Position numbers and translations under genes: made by a program. A model generated the notes under the pieces. It ran no database searches. It saw only the letters and a list, made by a program, of their open reading frames with translations, and was not told the origin of the DNA. Below are positions 29,763-40,095 of a DNA stretch of 64,000 nt, piece by piece. Each line of letters opens with the position of its first letter. The first letter of the stretch is position 1. The stretch spans positions 7,626,001 through 7,690,000 of the forward strand of contig NC_060024.1 of assembly GCF_021134715.1 (NCBI RefSeq). Reading direction: 5' to 3'. This DNA comes from Daphnia pulex. Lineage: Eukaryota > Arthropoda > Branchiopoda > Diplostraca > Daphniidae.

Positions 29763-31193
29763 ATGATGTCGGTTACAAGCATCGCTCGTAATAAAGTATT
29801 ACCCGTTCTTCGAAAATCAACCACAATTCAATCAACCGCATCACTTTCATCTTTAGTTAAACTAGAAGAAAAACAAGGTTCGTCTTTACTGCACTATTTT
29901 AAGCACTGTTATAAATATTTAATCTATAAACTCTCATGGAACAGGCTATGCTGTTGTGTCAATGCAGAAACCCCCAGTTAATTCCTTGAGCCTTGAAATG
30001 ATTCAAGCATTGTCCCAGTCCTTGATTGAATTGGAGAAAAACAAATGTAAAGGAATTATCCTAACTTCGGTATTGCCAGTTGCCAATCATATTTACACTT
30101 ACCATTGTTGTACTAAATGGTATTTGTAAAAAAAATAGGCTTGCCCTGGTATTTTCAGTGCTGGCCTGGACATTCGTGAAATTTACCAGCCTACTGATGA
30201 CAGATTAAATCAATTTTGGTCTTCGCTTCAAACTTTGTGGCTTCAATTGTATGGTTCAAAAATGGCAACTGTTGCCCTTATAAATGTAAGAAATTCATTA
30301 AAAGATCCACTACTAAAACAAATTAATAATTTTTTTTAATTACTTTTTTGCAGGGTATGAGGTGATTACAATATGAGCTGATTAAAATTTGCATGTGCTT
30401 CCTCAATTATTGGGAAATTAATTTGCATTTTACACAACTGTATTAGGGAATGCTACTGCTGGTGGATGTTTACTAGCAATAAGTTGTGATTCCAGAATTA
30501 TGTTAAATGGAAAATCCAGAATTGGCCTTAATGAAACAACGCTTGGAGTAGTTGTGCCTTCATGGTAATAAAACGACAAAATACTCAAAAGACTAGATGA
30601 AGCGGGAAATAATAATTTTATGTTGATTGAGGGTCAAGGATACATTTGTAAATACCATCGGTAAACAGTTACTTTAATACTTATTATTTTACTTTTTTAT
30701 TTTCACAATTAAATTTTTTTTCTCTCCTTGGCAGGTGTGCGACAATCCGGTAAGAATTTATAAATATTAATCTTTTTATTATAAAAACATTTTTGTGTTT
30801 AAACATTTTTGTTTAATTTACTAGAACGTGCGCTTCAATTGGGAAGTCTATTTAGTCCCGAGGAAGCGCTTAAAATAGGTTTGGTTGACAAATTAGTTCC
30901 CGATACGGAAAATGCCACTGCCGTTGCCGAAGCAGAATTGAAAGAATTCCTCCAGATTCCAGGTATATTAAATGAAATTTATAACAGTCTATTCAGACGT
31001 TTTCTACAGTTGAAGATTTTGAAAAATAGGTATGGCTTGCTATTTGTCCAAGATGAAGATCAGAGAAGCAGCAATTAAAGATCTTTCAGAGACCCGTGAA
31101 GCAGACTTGAACCAAATTGTAAATTTTGTTAAAACTGATGCAGTTCAAAAGGGTTTAGGATTGTATTTGCAGAGTCTGGCAAAGAAGAATTAG
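29763..31193 (+). CDS. ECI1: Enoyl-CoA delta isomerase 1, mitochondrial
   Basis: Exons: 29763-29877, 29945-30069, 30139-30285, (30354), 30447-30564, 30632-30660, 30735-30749, 30825-30962, 31030-31193. The product, about 283 aa, moves cis-3 or trans-3 double bonds to trans-2 so that unsaturated fatty acids can be beta-oxidised. Crotonase-fold evidence: PGIFSAGLDI (oxyanion loop), AGGCLLAISCD, and GLNETTLGVVVPSW with the catalytic Glu. N terminus MMSVTSIARNKVLPVLRK suits a mitochondrial presequence. Two internal exons are tiny (29 and 15 nt). Between the 147-nt and 118-nt exons the frame works only if one G at 30354 is kept between an AG acceptor and a GTATGA donor. A polyadenylation signal AATAAA lies at 31247. 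Same pathway as neighbouring ACADL, on the opposite strand. Confidence 0.88.
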
Positions 31194-31246
31194 CACAAAG
31201 TTTATTCAATACTCTAAAATACAACCATAGAAACTAATGCCTTGTA

Positions 31247-31252
31247 AATAAA
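31247..31252 (+). terminator. Polyadenylation signal of ECI1
   Basis: AATAAA 54 bp downstream of the ECI1 TAG stop. Confidence 0.6.
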
Positions 31253-31335
31253 TCACTAGGGACCTCCTCTCTGTTAAAAAATAAAGATCTTGTTACAGAA
31301 ATAGTAGTACTATACATATAATGAAAGAAGTTTAC

Positions 31336-31484
31336 ATTGATGAAGTCTATTTCCTCCTGAGAAATTGGCCTTCTCTTGTACTTTCCAGATAGCTGCCAAT
31401 CTTCAATAATGATTGAAGCAGCAGGTTTGTTACTGGCAGTCTTAGCCAATGTCACAGCTTGGACATTGTCAACAGCTTGCACGG
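31336..31484 (-). CDS. Unrecognised coding-like exon converging on ECI1
   Basis: An open stretch on the minus strand ends at a good donor (AAT|GTAAAC) and reads ASIIIEDWQLSGKYKRRPIS and EEIDFIN. The charged, evenly distributed composition looks like real protein, possibly the C-terminal part of a small protein. No start ATG or partner exon was found; the family is not recognised. Confidence 0.3.
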
Positions 31485-31549
31485 TTGACAATTAGTTAGA
31501 TATACAATTAGTTTTTTCTATAGCTCCTTCGCTTTTCAGAAAAGCGATG

Positions 31550-31775
31550 TCAAAGCACCCCCCATTTCTAACAAAATAAAAAAAAAACTTTAACGCCTAA
31601 TATCTTGGAAACGGGTGGGAATTTCGTCTTTCTGCAAACGCAGGTAAATCCGACGTGCAGAGACAAACATGATTATGTTTTTTATATATATTTGTAAGGC
31701 CTTTTCCGGATTTAGATCTGGAAAGCCGCTCCGGGATTTCGGTCTACTTGAGTCGTGGATCGCTTGTTAAGACAA
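31550..31775. repeat. Diverged dispersed repeat (related to 37395-37625)
   Basis: Both copies share the order AAAGCGAT.CCAAAG.., CTTTAAC..TAATATCT, TTCTGCAAA..CAGGT.AATCCG and ACTTGAGT.GTGGAT.GCTTGTTAA. The remainder of 31194-32310 shows no gene. Confidence 0.5.
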
Positions 31776-32310
31776 AAAAATTATTTTACTTTTCATTCCT
31801 TAACCAATCGTCGCAACACCATGAAATTTTTATCTAAGATGCGCATTACTAACATCTACGTCTTCTGATTTTTTAAATCTTTGATTGCAATTTGAACCCA
31901 TTTAGAAATCAATTGAGCCAACTGACCTGAACGCCAGATACCCCCATTCTTCCCTAAAGATTTTGAAAACATTTTTATTTGACAAAGTGACGGTTTTGGG
32001 CTCCCATATTATTAGGCAATTATTTCAAACTATAGCTTTAGTTTAATTTATCTGACAACATTTGATGGATTAAAAAATGCACTAATAAAATTGAGAAAAA
32101 GCGTTGTCTCAAGATAAATGTAGCGTTAAAAGACCCAAAAGCCGTAAAGATAGGTATAATTGAAAAGTATGATGTGGTAGAAAAATATCAGCTAAAAAAT
32201 TAAAATTTCAATTAAAAAAAATACAACATTCTTGAGAAAACCATTTGTCTGATTGAGTGACCCATAACTAAGACAAAGGTTTGTCTCAAGCTGTGGAGGA
32301 TAGGTTGAGT

Positions 32311-32893
32311 TTTAACCTCTCTACTTTAGACTATGACTTAGTTTTCTCACCATGTCTCACGATTGCTTGTCACAAAAGTGTGCAACTGTCATTCTATTTT
32401 CGTTTGTTTACATTTACCCATTAACCAAATCTAGCACCGTCACATTATGAACTATGCTATCTCAGAAAACAACGTCAAAAAGTAAATGGCCGCTACTTCA
32501 GTTTTTAAATGCATCGAAAAGGTTAAAAGAGTCACATAATCTAACCTCGAAGTGTTATCGAAAACATGGTTTCCCTGGGTTTTTCCTAATGGAATAAAAA
32601 ACCTCAGTAGACTTTGAATGTAAACTGTTTAAAGAACTTTTGAAACGTAATATTTGATAATGTCTTTGTATGTTCAAATTTTAATGGCACGTTTTTTGCA
32701 GGGTTTTTCCTGGGTTTTTCCCCAAATCGGATAAAAATTATTTCAAAATATAGACTGTAAACAAAAACATTTTAAGATAAACAAGACCCTGGTCAGGTAC
32801 GCCTTCGGGTTTTTTTGGTACAAATCACCTTTTATTTGACTGATGCTGGGTCTATACTAGCACTTTTTACAGACAAGTTACGGTCATACAGAC
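32311..32893 (+). repeat. Rearranged, deleted copy of the ACADL upstream region
   Basis: Joins segments equivalent to 26351-26401/26945-27118, 27630-27718 and 28484-28790 in the same order and orientation. It lacks the hAT-like insert, ACADL exon 1 and the SINE-bearing stretch. It ends inside the left inverted repeat of the 583-bp MITE family. Confidence 0.75.
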
Positions 32894-33170
32894 CGCGCCA
32901 AACACCTACGAAAGAGATGTTATAGCAAGAAAAGCCAAGTCTCTGGGTTTAAAGTTTAAAGCTGTTTCGGCAAGCAACATTTTAAGACCGCTATTAGAAA
33001 ATTATGCGTATGATAATGTAGTACTTCCAGATCCAACTAACCTACAACGTATTGTAAATCGGGACAGGGCTAACACACGCCCAAAGAACCCTCCAACTAC
33101 CGATCAAATTACTGCCAAAATATCCAAAATTGTCTTGACGAATGCTGCGTTGCCATTTACGGCAAAGTAA
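32894..33170 (+). pseudogene. FLYWCH/MULE-type transposon protein fragment
   Basis: Open for about 92 codons with no ATG at its start. It reads YERDVIARKAKSLG, VVLPDPTNLQRIVNRDRANT and RPKNPPTTDQI. The pattern LP...L.R.V.R.R....P..P matches the segment that follows the FLYWCH zinc finger in MULE-related and FLYWCH proteins. The zinc finger itself is not here. Directly fused to the truncated MITE end at 32893. Confidence 0.4.
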
Positions 33171-34960
33171 AAAAAAAATCAGTCGTCGGGCTACAAATCG
33201 CAGTCTGATTACATGAAAGCCCCAAATTGTCAAGTCAGATTTTATGTAACTTAATTCTATTTTATATACTCTAAATTTTAAGCTTATTTCTAGATTTTAT
33301 TCTTATGGGGTAATTTTCCACAAAAATCGATCATTTTTTCGATTTTTGATCCCTTCCCCCACCCAAACGCCCCATCGCCCATCGTCAAGACAAAGTTTTT
33401 TTACTTGACTTTGTGGTGCCTTTCAATTTAAGAACCTAAAAAAAGTTATTCTTATGGGGTAAATCTGTGTCATTGTGGCTCCCGGACTATTATATATGAA
33501 ACCCATGCAGAGCCTTAGACCCAACAGGAAATAGCTCTCTGATTAAAAACTAAAACACAAAAAGGATTATAGGTAGAAGAACTTACGAGGTAGATGCCGA
33601 CGGCAAAAAAGAAGAAGGATTATAGTTGGACTTAGAAAGGTAGATGTCGACGAAAAGAAGGATTATAGTTGGACTTAGAATCTGTCCAAGTCATAATCCG
33701 TCGTAATCCATGATGTCATAAGGTTATAATTTTAATGTATTTAACATAACACCCCTTTCACACTCCCTTGTCCCCAGGGAGCATTTGGTCATCGCCGAAG
33801 AAGTCGAGGAACATTTTTAAAATGTTAGATTATACTCATTTTGCAGCTCTGGGTCATCTCTCTCCTCTCCCCTTGTCCTCTCCATAGTCACGGTCATGTC
33901 CTCACGCTCTTGTCGCGGTCGTGAGTTACCAGTTTACCACCGATCTCCCACTTCCATCAACTACGGAAGCTTTTAAAAATTTAATTTATCAAAAATTGAA
34001 ATAGTTCAACCGAGTATTGAACCTCGGACCTTTGGCATGGCAGCACGGGTCTTTGACCATAAGGCTACCGTTAACATGTGTAGATTGAGGGAAAGCATGA
34101 ACTGTTTGGTTGCCCCCTTCACTCACCCCTCTCCCATGGGTACGCGCCACCCCCTTTCTGGCCGGCGTGGGCTGCGCGTCAGCCCCGTAAAACTCGAAAC
34201 TTTGAACGCGTTTTACGGGCACTCCCGCTCATTTGCACACCCTAAACCATAGATGAAAAATGATCAACGTAAAAAGATATAGGACCCTGTATTAACCGTT
34301 TTTCGACAGCAGAAAACTTGTCTCTGTTATGCTAACTTGTGTTGCTGTATAGTCGAGAGAAGGTTGTGCCAATGTTTTGTTTTCTCACGACACCGCGTGT
34401 GTATTGAGAAGAACTTTGTGTTTTCTAATTTATGCTGTCAGGCACTAAAGCTATTCGGTATTTGTTTTCTGTACGCGTTTTGCAAATGGTGAAATTTAGA
34501 AAATATCTTTTTACATTTAAAATGGTTTGTTTTTATATATGTTTTGTATTAGTGAAATTAGAAGTCTTAGTGAAGAAATAGGCCTATCAACACAATTATA
34601 ATACCATCAAATATTTATTTTTAAAACGTATATCAAAAGATACCAGATCGGGGCAACCTTAACAGTAAGTAAGAATATGCGCAAACCACTCTGAAGTAGT
34701 AAGTGGATGTGTAACCCTGCAAACAATGGGAATGTGAGCGGAAAGTTTTTTTTACCTTCAATAGGTAAGGAAGCGGGAAAATTTCAAGCTACCTTTAATC
34801 TAAGAAATCTAGCTAGAAAAAAATTGCTAAAACTGATCTAAAATTCCCAATGTGGAATTTAAAATTTTTGAGTTTTTGGCCTTAAAATTCCTAGCTATAT
34901 ACCCCTAACTTCGTAGCTATTTCTAGTATAGAACTAGCTAAAAGTTTCATACGGGGTATA
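33171..34960. other. Gene-free stretch with a tRNA-like SINE head and a duplicated segment
   Basis: A tRNA-like segment (minus, 34005-34072) has GAGGTTCAATACTCGG at B-box position and GGTAGCCTTATGGTC at the start. 34343-34480 repeats 23441-23590. 33545-33680 contains two or three copies of AAGGATTATAGTTGGACTTA. No gene recognised. Confidence 0.5.
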
Positions 34961-35092
34961 TAAGTGGTAGTGAAAAGAACAAGAGCAACACTTCCCCTTC
35001 TCATTAATAAAAGAATGTAAAGAATCGGGACTTTTCAGAGCTCCATTCTTTTATTCAACTGTTCCTTTCAAGTTTGATAAGACAATTTCAAA

Positions 35093-36131
35093 ATGTTGAA
35101 AAATACTTCTCTTTTGTCTCGTCGTTTCCTTCTTTCTTCGGCCGCCAGTGCTGGGCAGGATGTCAGGCAAATGGCCACAGCTTCCGAACTAGCCCGTCAA
35201 AGGAGATCCTTGCAGGGCCGTGTGGGTGTCGTCACCGCATCCACCAATGGGTCAGTTCGATTTTCTTAATTAATGTACGACCATTTACTGATCGATTTTA
35301 TTGTTGTTTTGAAAATAGAATTGGGTTCGCCATGGCCCAGCGTTTGGCCGTCGATGGAGCTCACGTTGTCATTAGTAGCCGCAACCAGAAAAATGTTGAC
35401 GAAGCTCTTGCCAAGTTGAAAAGCGAAGGTCTGTCCGTTTCGGAAATGGTTTGTCACGCCGGTGGCAAGGAAGATCGGACTAGGCTCCTGGAAAAGACAG
35501 CGGCAGAATTCGGAGGTTTCGATATTTTGATTTCCAACGCCGCAGTGAATCCCGGTTCAGGCCGTCTGATGAAAGTGAGTCCTTTACATTGAGTATTACT
35601 ATACATATTCTTAATTTACTTTTTCTTATCTATCAGTGCACTGAGGAAGTTTGGGATAAGATATTCGACGTTAACGTCAAGTCTTCGTTCTTCTTGGCTA
35701 AAAAACCTCTTCCGCACATGGAAAAGAGAGGCAAAGCCTCCATTATGTTTGTTTCGTCTGTTGCTGGATATCTCCAAAATTGCGCAGTAATAAATTACAA
35801 ATTAGATTGTGCGACTTATCAACACCGCAGTGTTGCTGACTTCCGTTTACCTGTTTTGGTTTATAGGTTGAGTTTTTTGGGGCTTATGCTTTGAGCAAAA
35901 CAGCTCTTCTAGGATTAAGCAAGTTAATGTCAATGGAATTGGGTCCCAGGGGAATTCGAGTCAACTGCATTTTCCCAGGAGTTATTGAAACACGATTCGG
36001 TGCAGTGGTAAAGACATTTTATTTGCGTCCCCCAATATCCTCAGTTATCTAATTTAACATTTGTTTGTTGTACAGATTACTGGCGATAAGAGAGTACCTA
36101 AAATTATGCATGATAATTGCCCCTTGCAAAG
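35093..36131 (+). CDS. DHRS4: DHRS4-like short-chain dehydrogenase, 3' end missing
   Basis: Exons 35093-35250, 35319-35574, 35637-35786, 35867-36007 and 36076-36131 join in frame. NADP-dependent SDR of the DHRS4 (peroxisomal carbonyl/retinal reductase) type. Evidence: [15 protein letters not shown] (nucleotide-binding loop), [22 protein letters not shown] (catalytic Ser), [13 protein letters not shown] (YxxxK), [17 protein letters not shown]. The last exon, expected to carry the LG.PE..A....FL.S..A.YITGE region and the peroxisomal signal, was not found after the 36131 donor. The downstream sequence instead shows tandem repeats (36397) and foldback DNA. It may be a truncated gene, or the last exon may lie further away. 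Inverted partner of the copy at 18437-20165. Confidence 0.78.
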
Positions 36132-37019
36132 GTATTTCTGTTAGAATATTCATTTTTACTTTAAGTTGTGAATCGATTCTATAATGTTTTGCTTAGAAAT
36201 ACACGTGAAACAAAAGAATCGACTTACAGGCTTCTGTATTGAGAACAGGCTTTCCACATGTGTGGAGACAAAAATGAATCAACTTAGACAATGGTGATAA
36301 TTCGACATAAGGGGTATCACGAGATCAACATGGAAAGACATTTGTGTGGATTTCATAAACACGTGACAGATACATGTGTAACAAGAATATAAACTCAGCT
36401 CAAGCGATAACACTCTATTGCTGAGGGGAAAGAAGCTCAAGTGATAACACTCTATTGCTATGGGAAATGAAGCTCAAGTGATAACACTCTATTGCTGAGG
36501 GGAGAGAGACGTAGCAGGTAGCACATGTACAAATACGTGATATGACAAACAAATAATTACCAGTTGTTGAAGAGTAGTACACAAAGATTCTTCACAAGAA
36601 CAAAACAAATTTGATTCAGTTATTCTGAAAGAGAGAAACGAAAGATGAAAGAACTAAAATATAGATTGCTGAGAGAACCTTCTCGCAACGTGGTCGTCGC
36701 GTGAGTGAAAACAATGAAAGAGGGAGAGAGAGAGATAAAGGGGAAGAGCCTCCTACAGCACAAATTGTAAGGCTGGGGACTTCACATTTTAGCATTTCCG
36801 CGTGGTGCCATCTGGCGCTCAAAAGTAGAAGTGTTTGGACTTCCGACAATTTCATTGCCAATAAGAGCCTAGATTGATCTATGTCTTATATCTTATATAT
36901 GTCTCCTTCTCGACACTTAGAAAATTTCGAAGCAACTGTCTTTGTCTTTTCGCGGCAAAGTTTGATTCAAAAATCTTATTATTATCTGTATCTTCAATTA
37001 TGTGAATAAGAATTCGTGG
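36132..37019. other. Repeat-bearing gap downstream of the DHRS4 copy
   Basis: No coding exon of DHRS4 type is visible. Contains the 37-bp tandem array (separate entry) and a GA-rich stretch near 36716-36740. Confidence 0.45.
36397..36507 (+). repeat. Three tandem 37-bp repeats
   Basis: Units start at 36397, 36434 and 36471 with AGCTCAAG(C/T)GATAACACTC and share TATTGCT. They are directly adjacent with no spacers. Confidence 0.85.
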
Positions 37020-37246
37020 CCCAGCCTAGTCACCATTTTTTATCACTCTCCCTCGCGTTCCTGGTGGATGACAGCCGAAGCTACGCTTTCCTGGCCTTCA
37101 CTTTAGACCGAGGGACATACTGTAGGCCCTTTCATATAGTCTAGTGGCCGGCAATATGAAGCCCAAGGTGCAAAGAACTCGTATGCTTCGGCTGTCATCC
37201 GCCAGTAACGCGAGGGAGAGTGATAAAAAATGGCGACTAGGCTGGG
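37020..37246. mobile_element. 227-bp foldback/MITE element
   Basis: Arms of about 60 bp: CCCAGCCTAGTCACCATTTT to GACAGCCGAAGC on the left, mirrored on the right ending CTAGGCTGGG with a few mismatches. No coding capacity. Confidence 0.7.
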
Positions 37247-37394
37247 TGGGAAACTTGTCAAAATTACACTTTACTAGATTGGGAATAACTCGGCCAATCT
37301 AATCCAGAATGTAAATTCCTTTTGGATTCGTATTAAGGGATGGACGAGCAAACTTTTGGAAGAATTTTTTTTTTTTAAAGGTTGGCATTTACCC

Positions 37395-37625
37395 ATAAAG
37401 CGATACCAAAGACCCCCCAAAATTGTTAAAATTTGAAAAGACCCAAACTTTAACATTAAATATCTCCCGAACGGCAGAGAATATTTAAATTCTGCAAAAA
37501 CAGGTGAATCCGGAGTAGAAAACTGAATATGCCTGAATTATTTCAGATTTTTAAGTCCCATAGCGGAATGGGAAAAAAAGTGGGGTCCATGGATTTGGTG
37601 CACTTGAGTGGTGGATTGCTTGTTA
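37395..37625. repeat. Second copy of the diverged dispersed repeat
   Basis: Related to 31550-31775. The rest of 37247-38830 is AT-rich and shows no recognised gene. Confidence 0.5.
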
Positions 37626-38830
37626 ATAAGAATTATTATGAAAGAAATTTAACGTGTTAACAAAGCTGCTGAGTCCAGCTAAATAAATGCATATTACGAC
37701 TAAACGAAGAGTCGGAAGAAGCTAAATTTAATGAAAATGCAAAGCCCCTGGTAAGAGCTTTCGATTTTTGTGAAATTCGATGCAAAATGTTTAAACCTAA
37801 AAAATCCCGTAGAAAGCTAATGATTTTTTAGTTATTCTGCCGTCTTGCGCGAGACTCGACTGTATCGACAAAACGAAAAAAATACATCCTTTATGGAATT
37901 TTTTTGGTTATAACATTTTGCTATAATTTTTACATATTTCAAAAGCTCTTGGCAAGGGGTTTCCATTTTTATAGAATTTATCCGTTTTCGACTCTTAGTT
38001 TAGTCGTAATTAATTAATGAAAATTTTAGGCATTTTGGGGGGGAGTGGAAGGAAAGAACCAGAAACTTTGGGGCGGTCGTTCGGGCAAAAGTTTTCATAT
38101 TTCAGATCTCAGTAGGTGTTTTTTCGAATCGTTTTAACACCGGGAATCTGATGAACTAAAGATCATGGAAGAATATGGAGTTTTTTATCATAAACGAGTT
38201 AAAAACTTGAGAGCCAATCACCGTTCGGACCGGGGCCATTTTGAGGGAAATATTGGTGAGGGTGCTTGAGGCTACAAAAAAAACAATGTCTGCTAAAAAA
38301 ACATTTGATTTCGGACAGTGCTAACCTAGGTTTATTTTCTCTTTCTTCATTGGGTGTTTGCTTTATGTCAATGTAAAGGTAATCTTGTTTGTTATCTTCA
38401 ACAGTTTGAGATTTTTCTGTTTTTCTTTTGGCGTTTTTTTACATTACTCCCTTTCTTGACAGGTTTATTACGGTCTAACTCATGTATTATCTCATGATAT
38501 GTTCTATTTCTTTGAATCATGTTTACAGAATATGCTATCAAATTTATTGTTTATTCATTATTCATATCATTAGAGCTGGCCATTTCTTCAATACACGTGT
38601 TCAATATTAAAATCAAATGTAAGTGGATCACATGTCTAAATATCACTTTACTGTTTACTGTCTTCGAGAGATAGAGCCAATTGTTCTTGATCCAATTCTA
38701 AGCAGTGCTGCTCTAACCACAAAAGGATAATTTAGCTTAACAGGCTGTCATGACTCGAATTAACTAAAAAAAAGGACAACAAAAAATCGAATTATTTTAA
38801 ACTGAACAAATAATTGTAAGCAATGCTTAC

Positions 38831-39825
38831 TTTTCCGTTATTAAGTTTCACAAGATTTCCTTCAAGGGTACTGATGATTTGGTTCTTTTGACATTTAAAT
38901 GGAACACCAACTTGCTCGATGTCAATGTTCGAACGGGCAGTGGGTAGAGTTGGGGCAGTTTGTAAAGCTAAGGCAGTGTCTCTTGTACGTGTGCTCTCGG
39001 CCCGTTTACGGCCGGCATTCACACTGTCCTCCACAGCAGGATTTGTTGTTGATTGGATCGACGGACCTGGAGCATTAGTCCTGCTCGCAGTGCGAACTGT
39101 GGATTAAATGGAACGAACATTAGCTAGATGAGTTGCATTGATGAAACCTGCAGGATTGCTTGACATACAACTGCCATCTGTTGAACTGGTGGATAGGCCT
39201 ACAGATCCCGCTGCATTGACTACAATACAAAAAGAAATGATGAACCATGAAGAGTGAATAATACAATTAACGATGAATGGAAGTCTGCTAACATCCACAT
39301 GAGCCATACCTGGTAAAGAATTGTTCGTGCTTGATCTTTCACCATTTCCCTGGCTGTCACAGAACCCTTCAGTTTCTTCAAAATCCCCCTTGAATTTTCT
39401 TCTAAATGATTGCCCTTTCTCTGTGGCAAGGAGGGCAGCTACTTCGGTCCCTGACACAAAGGTGTGAAAGGTTGGTTCCTTTACGTTGGGTATTTTTATA
39501 AATATAATGACTTGGGCATTACTATCTTCAGTCAGCCACCTGCCCTGTTAAAGAAAACAAATGTTACGATTCAATTGAAGCTTAAACAGTTTAACAAAGA
39601 ATACCCTGTCCCTTATTCCACTAATCCTCATGGATCTTGTAGAGCGTTTATCTGAATGAATTCGCCTTTTTTTCGAATGATTGTCCTGTTGAAAGAACAA
39701 CACTCACGTTAGAAACAGTGCAAGTAAAAATGGGTAATTCAAGTAAAACTTACGTTAAGTTGCTGATAAACACCGCATTCTCTTTTTCGTTGGACAGCAG
39801 TTTTTTTCGTGCTCTCTTCAGACAT
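38831..39825 (-). CDS. Unrecognised multi-exon gene (partial)
   Basis: A plausible model starts at ATG 39825 (MSEESTKKTAVQRKREC). Exons are 39825-39754, 39685-39605, 39544-39310, 39219-39148 and 39096-38831, all with GT-AG borders and matching phases. The fourth intron is only 51 bp and in frame but contains a stop, so it must be removed. The product (about 240 aa so far) is hydrophilic, with a Lys/Arg-rich start, a more ordered block QVIIFIKIPNVKEPTFHTF and a Ser/Thr-rich second half. It ends at a donor at 38830 with no further exon found. No domain is recognised; nuclear localisation is only suggested by the basic clusters. Confidence 0.5.
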
Positions 39826-39955
39826 TTAAAATAAGACCCTAATCTTCCAGGGAAGGCACGTAGATAACTGGAAACAAATTAAAACTATTGTTTACTTTTT
39901 GTAAACAATACACACCGACGACTGCAAAATCAAAATGGCGACGGAAAGGAAAATA

Positions 39956-40095
39956 CCATGGCCTACTGAAATACCGGCCCAACAGCTCGCTATCTCCCTG
40001 TTGCCGAATGATTTCATAGCCAGAGGGTCGTAAGGCACTTCAGACGGCAACAGGGAGATAGCGAGCTGTTGGGCCGGTATTTCAGTAGGCCATGG
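39956..40095. repeat. Perfect 51-bp inverted repeat with a 38-bp loop
   Basis: The arm 39956-40006 (CCATGGCCTACTGAAATACC to CTCCCTGTTGCCG) is repeated exactly in reverse complement at 40045-40095. It would form a 51-bp hairpin. It lies 131 bp upstream of the ATG of the minus-strand gene at 38831-39825. Confidence 0.95.

Noticed and set aside
36397-36507. CRISPR-like array
   Set aside because: The three 37-bp units are directly adjacent with no unique spacers, and the genome is eukaryotic.
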